This document shows, piece after piece, positions 43,501-56,800 of a stretch of DNA of 64,000 nt. Within the stretch, counting starts at the first letter, position 1. The number at the start of each line of letters is the position of its first letter. The notes under the pieces were generated by a model. The model worked only from the letters and a program-made list of their open reading frames with translations, had not been told where the DNA came from and searched no databases. A program made the translations under genes and the position numbers. Source of the stretch: Gonocerus acuteangulatus (Eukaryota > Arthropoda > Insecta > Hemiptera > Coreidae); assembly GCA_946811695.1 (NCBI GenBank), contig OX328128.1, forward strand, positions 80,268,640 to 80,332,639, given 5' to 3'.

Positions 43501-46500
43501 CAAACTTTTGTAATTCGAAGTTTGGATAATTCGAACTTTTTTATCGGTCCCTAGGGGTTCGAATTATCCAAGTTCTACTGTATATGGTATATATGAAGAT
43601 TTCTGTAAATTTTGCAAAAACTCTTTCATGAGAGCGACCTCATTTACAACAAACCTTGAGAATGTGCTAAAATATAATAAAGTCTAAGGGCAAAGCAATG
43701 TTACTTACCCTCAGGCGAAATATCTTCTCGCCTTTTGGAAGTTTCTGGGAAAATATCTGATCACCTTGCGAGGTTGTAATGTCTTTCTTCCATTTATCAT
43801 TGGTGAGTATTTCCCAGGCTTCTTCGAGGAGAGCTTCACTTTTACCCCCTGACACGTAAGCGGAGTAATCAATCTGAAAATTATTCTATTAGCTTTACAA
43901 AATGCTCAAGTTGATTTTGAATCATAATTTCCCCTATAATAATTAATTAATAGTGTATGATCCAAGTTGAGTATTTGTACATTTGTATTGTATAATACGG
44001 GGACAAAGTTAGCTCAGTGGTACAGAGGTAGAGCATGCAACTAACATGCTGGAGTTTGAAACTCGAGCGCACTATGAATTTTATTTTCTAGTGTATTCAT
44101 TTGTGGGTTGGATTTGGGGTCCCATACCGTCCCTAGGCCCAACCAGCCTTCAATCAATTAATTAACGGGTACCTGCAAAGGGGAAAATCAGGTGCCCGGA
44201 GTATAGCACTGACCAAAATATCTACCTAGTATGCCGTATGGTCAAGAATCGATACCTCTACAGTATCTGCCCCTTTGGGCCCTTGTGGCTTGTTATGGGA
44301 CTGATTTTTCTTTTTATATATATAATATTTAATCTTGTATTGCTGTTTATGTTGCACTTTAAAATAACTTCTTAATATTTTATTTTAGGAACCCACATTC
44401 CAGATGATAAAAAATTGCAACAAATAAATAAAAACTATCATAAATATGAGGTGTTAGTTTTCAAATTTGGTTACAACCATTTTCTCAAAAATAATTTTTC
44501 ATTTTAATTTTACGGAGGGATTTAGTCAGAAGTAATCTTAAAAAAAATTAAACAATTGTATTTTTGTTTTAATCTACTTTTTAAAACAAATGAATAGGTA
44601 AAAGACTCACGTCAATATCATTTTCCAAACTCAAAAAATAAAATAAAGCATTTTTAACCTATTTTATTTTATTTCTAAGCTTCTAAGGCGCATTGGACAG
44701 AACGCTCGGATACATGTCAACTATTTTTTGGAATAAGAATCACCAGAAAAAAAAATGGGCCAAATCATTGAACCTACCTCAATATACTCCCCTTGGAAGA
44801 TAAAGCCCCCCCCCCAGCCTTTAATTAATTTAATGGGTAATTGCAAAGAGAAAAATCAAGTGGCTGGAGAACATTACTGACCACACTATCTCCCTAGTGT
44901 GCCATATGGTCAAGAATCAGATACCTCTACAGCATCTGCCCCTCTGGGCCCTTGTGGCCTGTTAAAGTCTTCAACTAAAGTTCTAATCCTTGGGAAAATT
45001 AGGGAGTCTAAGCTCCTGGATTGTCGTAAAACATGTCAGGTTTATAAAAAACAGACAAAAGTTACTTCAATTCAATTCTCTCCAATTTTAAGAATTTAAA
45101 GGCAGTCAGGCAGATGACACGCAAGGAACTAACAAAACAATTAAATTCCTTGTTTTATACTTGATTCTAGTAGTAAATGTATAACTTACTGGTTGAGGGT
45201 TGAGACATTTCGACCAGCTAGGCGAAGAAGAAGTATCTCTCGTAAGGTCCATCATGGGAATAAGGAGGAAAGATGTCTTCCCATTCGAATAAATACACTC
45301 CTCAGAAGGAATTTTGAATAAATAAATTATTCACCGCTCGCTTGAATAGATGAATTATGCAAAGACTGGTCAGTGTGAAGCGGAAACAAGAAAATCAACA
45401 TCTACACATTTACACAAGTGGAAAAACTGATCTCTTTTCAACATATTGCACTTCTGTTTCTTGTTGAAGAAATATTACCATATCTACAACACTGCTTACT
45501 GATAATACTATCAAAAAAACCTTTAAACAAAGCATTACTAATTATTCCTCAATTCAACATGATCAGAAAAATTACTAGCTTGTAATGCAGGAGCTGTATA
45601 ACATCCACTGGTGTATAAATCACTAGTTTCCAACGTATTCTTGATGAGCCTAACGTAATCTATGTTTAATACGGCGAGCACAGTGTGGTGCTAATCAAGT
45701 CCTCATGACTGGACTGACTCCTTCCCAAAGACAGCGAGCACTGTATGGAGCTCGGGTCCATTCAGTTTCTTGTTGCCTTCCTGACCTCCTAGGGATTCTC
45801 TCTTGCCCTTAATATGATCAGGCCTGGCGTCGTGGCATATTCAACGGAGGGATGTGTTCTGCGGGCCCAGCGTCGTGTCTTGTTCGACAGCAGATAGCTT
45901 GGCTTTCGTTCTATTTTCCCTATTTCGGGCCTTGTCCTATACCTTTCGCATTTGATTTGGGATATCATTACGTTATTCCCAGTAAGCTTTGTGGATCTGG
46001 TATCGTATGATATTAAATCCGTCAGCACAATTCCTTCATTGGGCCTGCTGTCATGGTGTATTCGACACTTAACTAAATCGTAATTAATCCACTAAAAGTA
46101 CATAATTCAAAAGTTTCTTCACTCATATATTTTTGTTATATGTTTGACAAAATAACTATACAAAAGGAAAAATTGGGCCAGATAAATTTTTTTTTCAAAG
46201 TCTTCAGTCCTAAAAGTGTTAAAGTGTAGAGTTAAAGTGTTCTGAAAAGGATTGAGAAGAACAAGCTGTTAGGACTTCAGAGCAGCTGTTCTTTCCGATA
46301 CAATGACTGGAAGCACCCAATGGTGCTCATTAGTTTTTAGGTGAATTATGAAGCAACATTTTTTTTTTTTATTATTCCTACAATTTCATAAAAATTAAAA
46401 CAATAAAACATTTTAATTGTAAACAAAATAATCAGTCAGATGGGAAGTAAATCAAAATCATTCGTCACGGTAGCCCAAAGTGAGCCAAGATGATGGCAGC

Positions 46501-49500
46501 ATTGAACGTGTCAATACAAAATAAACATAAACAGTTTGCGAAGGACTGGTGACCATTTGGGTTGAGGTGGTGAGTTGTTTTTTTTTTGTTTTTTTTTAAT
46601 GAAAATGCATCAGCCCTATCCTAACTTGTAGACCAACTAAGTTTTAACTGTGGCAACCTGTCATAACTAATTTTTGTCATAAAATATCGAAAATTGGTGG
46701 TGGCACTACTAGAAGTGATGGAAAACGAGATAATTATTGTTAATAAAATAAATAATTATGAAATGGTAAGGTTATTATAAAATAATTATATGCTAATTCA
46801 GAGATGAACTATGAAGATACATAAGAAATGGAAAACTGGTACTTACCACATCTTTCTTGTCAGGCTTCTCCGATTCATCATCTGAACCTGAAACATAAAA
46901 AAAAAAAAATGTTTATTTCAACAATTGGTAACTTCAATTATTACAATTAAAACAAAGTCACATCAGCATGGGAGTTCATAGAATCAGTGATTTCAGAAGC
47001 CCGATATCCCCAAAATATAGTTAGGTTCAGTCAGAAATTCTGGCGGAATCTAAGCTTTGCTACGGGTTCTGGACTATAAGATTGTGCAGTACCCACACAT
47101 CTGCTTTGCTTACATAGCCAGCGTCTCTTTACACTTTTATGAGACACTCTGAAAATATTTTGAATATCCTTGTCTCTCAGATATGGGTTTTGCATCAACA
47201 AAAGCCTTAATTTTTTCATATTATAAGATAGTGACCCTATTTTTCAATATATTCGTCTGTGGCAGAAGGTCAATTTTATAAAAACACACTTTCTTTTTTC
47301 TGTACTCTTTTATTTGGCTCTACATGTTTCACGTCGCTGTGACGCCTCTTCAGGAGCACTTAATCTAAATAAAATAAAACATGGTTACAGCCTATCCATT
47401 AGAGAACCTTCCGCAGGTAGGGCCACGTCTGGACTGATAAGATCAATCATGTCTACTAGGTATCAGCTGTTTAAAATCGATAGTTTTAGGGTAAATGTCG
47501 ATTTTCCAAAAGAAGTTTTTTGTCATTTTATAAAATGTTTTTAAGTCGTCTTGTTTATTAAATTAAAAAATATTTTATCCAGGTATTAAATATCTGTTTT
47601 TTTGTTGACGGCCTTTTTCCTATTTTTAATTATGTGTATATTTTCCTTAATTTTTCTTTTTATGGGGTTTTTCTCTTTATCTAATATCTTTACCGTGTCA
47701 AAATTAAATGTGTGGCTATATTGTATCGCATGATCCACCAATGCAGTCTTGTTGTCTTTCTCGTCAAGGTTTTTGGCATGTTGTTTGATTCTCTTTTTTA
47801 AAAGTTGCCCCGATTCTCCTACATACACCTTATCACACATTGCACAATCAATTTGATATATGTTATATTTGGTTTCTCTTTCTTTTAAATCATCCTTAAT
47901 TCGGCTGTAGCTTTTTATGATTTTGTCGTGATATATCCAGGAGATTCTTCCTAGGTCTTTACATTTATGTTTTATCTCATTGGCAAATATTGGATTATAA
48001 CGAAAGGTAATATAATTAACCAGCTCTAAATTTATTTAGATTAAGTGCTCCTGAAGAGGCGTCACAGCGACGTGAAACATGTAGAGCCAAATAAAAGAGT
48101 ACAGAAAAAAGAAAGTTTGTTTTTATAAAATTGACCTTCTGCCACAGACGAATATAATTAATTTTTTCAGTATCCACTGTTGAAAAGTCACCAGACCGCT
48201 CTGTATCCTACACATCAAAATTTCCATAATGGAATAGCACAAACCATTTTTTCCCGTTTGTTCTTTTACGGGATCTTGTCCATAAAGTCCAGTTATTTCA
48301 GCAGCAATAAGGTTTTCATGAAAAATGATATGTTGATAATGCTCAGCTGTACATTCCACTATTTAAAGCACAAAAGAGACTGACAACATGCACGGAATAA
48401 ACTAAAACTAACTGGAGCATTTTTTAAGATTCCTTTCTTATTATTTGTAAACAAGTTTAGCAAAGGATTATCCAAAGAGCCAGGAAGATGTACCGGCAAA
48501 GCAAAGATAATGAAAACTACTTATGGCTATAAGTAGTTCCCATAAAAACTTTATCGAATCATAATTTCTCCTAAGCCATATTTGGGCATAATCGTAATTA
48601 CAATTACGATTATAATCACAGGCTTTCAAGATATGATTATGATTACGATTATAAACACAGACCCTGGATATATGATTACAATTATGATTATAGTTGTAAT
48701 TACGATTATAATTGTAATTAAAAGAGTGATTATGATTACACTAGTTATCACATCTTTGGTTATAATTACACTCATAATTACAACATTTTTCTGTAATTAC
48801 GCCTGTAACCATAGTGGTTTCTGTGATAGGTTATGATTACATTCGTAATCACAGAATGGTTATAATTACAGAAAAAAAATTGTGATTGCAGTTGTAATTA
48901 CAGAAAAATAGTTGTAATTAAAGCCTTAATCACAGAAACAGCTGTGATTGCAGTCGTAATTACAGAAAAATGTTGTGATTACAAGTGTAATTACAGAAAA
49001 ATGTTGTGAGTATGAGTGTAATTAAAACCACAAATGAGATTACAAGTGTAATTGTAATCACTCTTGTAATTACAATTATAGTCTTAATTGTAATCATATC
49101 TATATGTATGTCATAAGGATCAGATCGTCTCCAACCTGCAGGTTTGTGTAGGGAAGAGGATGAGACGCCTACGCACGTTTCATTTGAGTGTGTAGCAGTG
49201 GAAAGTAGACGATTTCTACACTTCGGGAGCATCAACAAAGATGAGATTAGAAGGTCGACGGAGATCAGGCAATACCTGAGGTTCATCAGGATGCTAAGGT
49301 AAGGTTACCAAATTAGGACTCGCACAATAGGACGAATGACCGATGTGCACCCCGTGAGAAGCAGAGGGTATGAGTCAACAGTTAATCTAATCTAATCATA
49401 TCTATAGAGTCTGTGCCTAAATTATCATCTTAATCCATAGCCAATCTTTTCAACTCCTTCAAAATAAAATGTACAACAATGATACGCAGGTGCCTGGGAG

Positions 49501-52500
49501 CAGACTCTGTTCCGCATTGATCATAGTCCAGGCTACAGACTACAGAGGAGATGCTATGTTTGGGGTTTGGTGCTGACAGCACACAAAAAGCTCCCTGATG
49601 CAACAAAAATAAGGATAATATTACCTGCAGGTGATTCAACAGGAGAATAGAAAGTGCCACCAATGGAATCAGACATCACGTCGAACTGCGCATGGTTGTG
49701 AAGGAAGCTTCGGATGAGCGGAGATCTTTCATCAGGACTCGTAACACCTAATACAACAAATAATAATAACACTACTAAATATTATAGCAAAATACAATAA
49801 GAACTTTATTTATGAAGTTTAGCTTCTCTCCGACAACTTACAGGGAATTAATACTAGACAAGTATTAATCGATTAACAGTTTATTATAATACAAGTTAGC
49901 AAAACTGTCTTATGAAGCAGGATGTGATTCCTGTATGATGAAGAAAATATCAAAGTGGAGGCTTGAGAAAGCAGTATAACCAATACGTTTCTCATTTTCT
50001 AGCCTTGTTTTACTAAAAATACTCATTTTACTGTCAAATGAAATTTATAACACAAAACAACTAATTAAAAAGTGAGTTAAACAGACACAAAAACCCGTTA
50101 AAAAGAACAAAAGAAACACTTCCAAAGTTTAAAACACTTATTTCTCCGATTTACATTGCCCAATCGAAAATTGCTTAAGAATTTTTTTTGTAGAGAATTT
50201 AGTAAGCTTCCGAATGGTCTCCTTCCAATTTCCATGATTTTCTAACCTATTTCGAGATATTTATGAAAATATGATATATTTTCATATTATGAAGATCCCA
50301 TTGACACTTCTCATCTATTAATAAAATAGACTGCTCTAGACTTGGGAAAATCTCAGTTTACAATAGTGTTCAGAGACTCTTGGGATCCTATACTTTTAAC
50401 AGCTTAGAAAGGATATAATCTAAACAGCTTTTACTTTTCTAGGCTCAAATTTTGCTAACGTTGCTTTTGATGTAGTAATGCAAAAAGTATTCTGGTTTGA
50501 TAAATACAGAGAAGTATCATAGAAAAACATGCATTTCACATAAAACAATGAGCGTATAATTTGAAATTTTGATTCAATCTATGAAAATATGTCATAATAA
50601 CCTTAAAAATTAATTAAATAAGATCACTTAGAACAGAGAAGTTTTTTTGGGGTCTAAAAGCGTTCTAGTTGGCTAACTATTCCAAGTTATAGATTGCTAA
50701 TATTCCATCCCCAAAAATGCTTTCAGGCCCCTCGAAATTTTCTCAGCCCCTCATTATAATTTTCTATTTTCGCCCAAGCAAAAATTGATGATAAAAACCA
50801 CTAAGTCAGCTTAATAGATAATGCATACATCAATTCAATGATAGTAGAATCTAAATATATAAATACAATAATTACCTAATATAAATTTAATAATTATTGA
50901 ATTCATTTTTACATGGTATTACAAAAATAGTAAAACATTCACAATTTAGAGAACGTACTTACATGCCATATATTAAAAATTTGTAGGTTCACTTGGAATG
51001 ATTGTACAACTACTTTTAGATTATTTATATATTTTATTTAGTCAACATTTGCCTCCAGCAAAGAGTAAAAGAGAAGTTGGATAAAAAGGAAAATATTTGA
51101 TGATATAGGGGAAGAACGTGGAAATAATTCAGTTATGTGGAAAAGAAGCACAAAAGGATGGAAAATCTAGAAAAGGTGCGTTTCTTAAGAATTTGTGATT
51201 GTCGTATCTAGGAGAGGATCACTTGAGGGAGAGAAAAGGAATCAAATCTGCAAGAGGTAGGTTCAAGAGGTCTTCGATAAATCCAGCGGCATGCGAAGAA
51301 GAACCAGCCAAATTTAAAAAAAGTAGACGATATTCCTGTTTGTCGATAGTATGGTTATTTTCAAGACAAAGTTTTTTTGTTATGTTCTATGTTGAGGTTC
51401 TGATGATTACTATAGTAACTAAACAGTAAATAGCACAGCTGTGATTATTTTGTACTTTATAATTCTTCAAACTTAAGATAAATTAAATTTGTTTCCAACT
51501 AGGTGTGGTGGTTTTTCTTTCGAAAAATTAAAATGCACTAGCTCTATCCTGGCTAGAAAAGGGTGATAACCTATAGATAACCTGTCTTAAAATTCTCTGT
51601 TAATTATAAATGGACGTTTATAATTAACAGAGGATTCTGTGGTAAAGGTCGTGGGTTCGATTCCCACTATGGGGTAGTGGCTTTTCTTTAGAAAACAGGA
51701 AAGGCATCAGCTCTATCCTGACTAGAAAAGGGTGGTAATCTATAGATAACCTGTAGTAAAATTCGTAGTTAATAATAATGGATCTTAAAATTAAAATAAA
51801 TATTTATATTATTTATTGTATTTGTATTGATATTATTGACATAAGAAAAAAGTTGACTTCTTAAAATTTCTGTAATTGCCCAAGATACCCGGCGGCCGTA
51901 ACCACTAAGGTGTATGCAATCAGTGCCTGAGATCCAATTTCTTCTTGGGGTGATGGGGGTTTTCAAAAAAAAAAAAAATAAATAAAAAAAAAGACATCAG
52001 CTCTATATCCTGCCAAGACAAGGGTTGTAACGTGTAGAAAATCCATCCCAAAAATCTTATGCATCTGTTATGTATAAGTAGGGGTTAAAATTAAAATAAA
52101 TAAACGTGCACAAAATTATTTATTCACAGGAAAAAAATTTTACAATAATTTTCGACCGACTTATTTATTTTTAATTATTCATGATTATTTTTGTTATTAT
52201 TATTTATTTTACATTATCTATTTATTTATTTTTACTTTTTTTTTTACAGATTGACACTGTATTATTGGATCACAGATATCTCTATATTATCAACTACAGA
52301 TATTTCTATATTAAATACAAAATGAAAATAAAATATGAAATAACCTTTTAGTTTCCTCGTATAAAAGCCATTACTAAGGAATACATCACTGTGCTCATTG
52401 GGACTAAGAGATAGACACTCACCATATTAACTGCTGATTAAGCGAACAAAATGAAAATGCAGCAAAAAGGAAGCTGAAATACAACACAATTCATATTTCA

Positions 52501-52699
52501 AGGTTCTTTAATTGATACTAACTCTCTTTGCAGATGAGCACAATTACATTTCATAATTCCACTAATTACATTAGATAGGGGGGGGGGGGGAAAGATACTT
52601 TTAAATATTATTTCCATATTTAGTTCCTAATTACCTCAAAATGAATTGTTAATTCACTACTAATAATAATAATTTGAGTGATATTTCACTATGTGAATG

Positions 52700-52782
<83 letters not shown>

Positions 52783-53817
52783 AAACCCTGTTGATGGTGG
52801 GTTCTAGCCCCTAATGATCGTTGAAATAAGAAAATCGCATATTTGCGGGCTCTAAAATGCAAAAAAATAAATACATTATATAAAAAAATATATATTTCTA
52901 TTATAGAATATATATAAACACAAGGAAAAATTTTCTTTTAAATTTTATTTCATTAATTTAATATCCATATTTTTTTATCTTTTTAACTCTGAAATAATAA
53001 TATTTCAAAGTAATTATAATAAAAAGGTTCAAAACATTAGAAAAATAACATTATTTAAAAAACTTTTTTTCTTTTTTTTTTATTATTTAAAAATACGTAA
53101 ATAAAAGGAGAAATCACAAACTCGGCACTAATGGCCCAGATTTGTCGATACGATATATGTAGCTAAAAAATTTAAATTTGAAAGAATTCTAGAAATGAAA
53201 TGGTGAAGACGCTGGGGTGTGAATCACCTTATGGATAAAAAATCAGTTGTGAAAAATAGAAAATCTCCGAGAAATATAAATATAAAATAAATAAAAATAT
53301 ACGTAAATAATGGATAATTGATGTGTAAATCCTACATCAAATAATGGATAATTGATGTGTAAATCCTACATCAAATAATGGTTAATTGATGTGTAAATCC
53401 TACATCAAATAATGGATAATTGATGTGTAAATCCTACATCAAATAATGGATAATTGATGTGTAAATCCTACATCAAATAATGGATAATTGATGTGTAAAT
53501 CCTACATCAAATAATGGATAATTGATGTGTAAATCCTACATCAAATAATGGATAATTGATGTGTAAATCCTACATCAAATAATGGATAATTGATGTGTAA
53601 ATCCTACATCAAATAATGGATAATTGATGTGTAAATCCTACATGAAAGGGATCTAAGAGAGGAAGAGGGTGGAGGCATATAGAATTGGGGGTGGGATTCA
53701 CCAAAAGAAAACAGCGACAATCACGAATGCAGGAAAGTCCTCGGACTCCGGTAAAACTGAAATTTCGTGACATGGTTTCATATTTCATGACTAGGGAATG
53801 GATGTTATTGCATTAAC

Positions 53818-53853
<36 letters not shown>

Positions 53854-56800
53854 TAAGTGCTGATGTAATTCTGCATTTTGTAAGAGATTTTAAAGCATTT
53901 AAACAGTTTTTTTATGTTACATATTTTGTCAAAACTCCATATTTTTACATATTTTGCAATAAATACATACATATTGATATTCTTTTCATGTTTTTATTGG
54001 AAAAAAAGGGGAAACCGAGAATGAAAATAATACCTTACCCATTGAGTCTAGGTCACTGTGTCTTTTTTAATTCCACACTTAGACCGGTGACCCCACCACT
54101 GTATAATTAAAATGCATGTTGTTGCAAAGAACATTCTAAGATAACGTTCATCTGAAGAAATTATCAACTTCAATAACATAGCAGCATAGAGTGCTCTTCA
54201 ATAACACTTCCTAAGGCTGAGGAAGGACCGGGCTGCGATGTATCTTCTTCCAAGAAGTCTCACATACGTTACTTACTAATATGCTGGCCCTGAAATGCTA
54301 ACGGCAATATATTGGTGCTCCGTTGTCTGCGTCAAAGCCACTTAACACCAATATATTGGCGCTTCGTCGTCTGGGCTAAAGCCACTCACACCAATGTATT
54401 GGTGCTTTGGCGTTCAGGGGCTAAGAGTATGAAGGAGTAATACAATATGTGATTAAACCATTACAATTTGAATATGAGCATTAGAACATACCTGTGAGAT
54501 ATTGCTGAGCAGATCGTTCTTGGGGAACGACTTTAATATCGAGCAGCCATCCTTCTGCCCATGACAAGATGAAAGATGAGAGGATAAGCATCACAGCGAG
54601 CACCTGCTGGCTCCTTGACCACTACGCACAAAAAAACACTTGCACTCATTATAATGAAATCAAAAATATTCCGCACAGAGAGCTACATACGCAATATAGA
54701 AGGACCACTTCAATTCTCCTTTTCATAGAAAAGAGTAGAGAAGCTTCCCAGTATGGAGGGTACTTCACGAAGAAAAATGTATTTTTCCTGTACACATGTA
54801 CTTCAGCAGTAAATACATTCATTCAAGCTGTTTTCCAGCATACTCAATTCAGAGTCTCAAGAAATTATACACAAATGTATTACTTACATCAAATATGTAG
54901 ACTTTTTCTACTAAAAAGCAACAAGTACCAACTGTTGTTACCTGAAAAATAAAACAAAAACCAATCATTAGAATATGAGTTAGTGTGAATGATGTTCAAA
55001 CTTCGAACGAACATACTTACTGCAACAATTAGCCAGTGATCCGTCTGAACTAGACCATAGAAAAGTAGAAGAATAACAAAACGTGAAAAGGAAGCCATCT
55101 ACAATACAAAAGAAATTTAAACGTAATACTCGCTCAACAGATTCTTAATTAAAAATAAAATAAAAATTTCAATTATATTAAATTGAGAGATGCTAATCAA
55201 AGCCAGGCATACCAACATATCGTTCCTACCATATCAAACTATCGAATATGAAAAATCTTGTTTTTCAGATCCAAGACTTTGCTCTTGGATTGTAGATGAT
55301 ACGGCTTGGCATAAATCGTCCCAACTCTAAACCCTTTAGTAAAGCCTTAAATGCCTTACATAAAGTATAGAATAAGACCATTTTTCAATATATTACTTTG
55401 TCAATAGATAGAATATGTCTGTGATGTATGCAGCGTTATTTGTGGAGTTCTCGATTTCGTAGAAGGTAGAAAATTAATGTCTCTCCAATGTTTTGTGGAG
55501 AGGCTGTTAGCAGTACTACCGGTGGAGTAATAGGTAATATTATTTGTCATAGCTTTAGTAATAAGAATACTTATAAATATTTCTGTAATTAATATATGCG
55601 TGTTTTTGTGAAAATTGTAGATGCACTGACGATGAGAACCATGTTCTCGAAAAGCTTTTGCTAATAAATACTTTGAAAAACAGTGGAGAGACATTAATTT
55701 TCTACCTTCTACGAGATAGAATATGTTCGTTCGCTAGTTCGCTCCGATTTTCATAAGCGAAAGTTTGACATGGTAGGGATGATATGTTCATCTGCTATAG
55801 CATAGGATTTTTTAAACTAAACTACTTTATATTTTTCTACAGTAACATAGTTTGGGCACTATTTTTCACGCCAGTATATATATGCCTAAAGCGTTTAAAG
55901 GGTTAACCAAGGTTTGCTAACTTGAAATACACTTTCGAGATGTTCAGTGTATTAGGTGCTAAAGCTAACAATAAGGAAAACGTGGTTACCACCTTCAGAA
56001 AGAGCAAGACAAAAACAATAAAATTAAATGAAAACATCGCATGATAAAAAACAGACAGGGTATCTAGGCGCACGGTAGTGCGCCAGGCCAAGTTCCGGCC
56101 TAAGCATACTGTGTGTATATTACAGGCGGTCTTAGAGCCGATTTTTACCCTCTCATAACTTTCAACCAGGTAAAGATAAAGTTATGAAATTTTACACAGG
56201 TATTATACTACTAGATGTGAGTAAAACGGGAAATTTTCATAATTCTACATCGAATAGTTTCTGAGATATAAGCGATCGAAAATCGGGATTTATAGGACTC
56301 ACTCACTCATTCATTCACTCACTCACTCACTGACTCATCAAAATTATTAGGCACTTCCCATGATGCTAGAGACTTGAAATTTTGCATGAAGATAGATATG
56401 AAGACGCTATTTAAGGAAAAAATCGAAAAATCCCGAAAAGTTGTGTTTGACTCCGCTTCCGGGGCGGGGGCGTGCCAGTTATGTACTTCCTTCGGAAACC
56501 CATCATTCCGTCCGAAACCCATGATGTGGGGTATCAAATGAATTGTCTCGGCATGAAGAACCTATATTTGATGTTTTAAGAAACAATTAGACGCATTTAG
56601 GCTCGGTAAAAATCTTATACCAGCTGTCTGTCTGTATGTTTGTTCCTCTTACAAATCCGTACCGTCTGACCGATTTTGACCAAACTTGGGACACAAATGG
56701 GTCTTGATACGGGGGGAATCATAGACTAGGTTAAATTTTCTATCAGCTGTCTGTCTGTCTGTTTGTTCCTTATACAAATACACACCGTTTGACCGATTTT

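Larger units (their letters stand above)
47240..48157 (-). mobile_element. 5'-truncated Penelope-like element with inverted terminal repeats
   Basis: The GIY-YIG fragment is followed downstream by the terminal repeat at about 47580-47240 (minus). A partial copy of the same repeat lies inverted at 48035-48157 (plus); both contain AAGTGCTCCTGAAGAGGCGT and end in CTTCTGCCACAGACGAATAT. An inverted repeat at a truncated 5' end is a known Penelope arrangement. It sits in a STARD3 intron. Confidence 0.75.

Noticed and set aside
43990..44065. Functional tRNA gene
   Set aside because: Tracks a SINE family with copies at 28500-28818 and 44813-44962; an insertion in the D-loop region and degenerate arms make it a SINE head.
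45789..46028. 79-codon minus-strand frame in STARD3 intron 8
   Set aside because: Reads like protein in parts, but no recognised motif, splice sites or context; probably degraded repeat.
54569..54952. 127-codon plus-strand frame
   Set aside because: Overlaps STARD3 coding exons 5 and 6 on the opposite strand; an antisense shadow with no family match.
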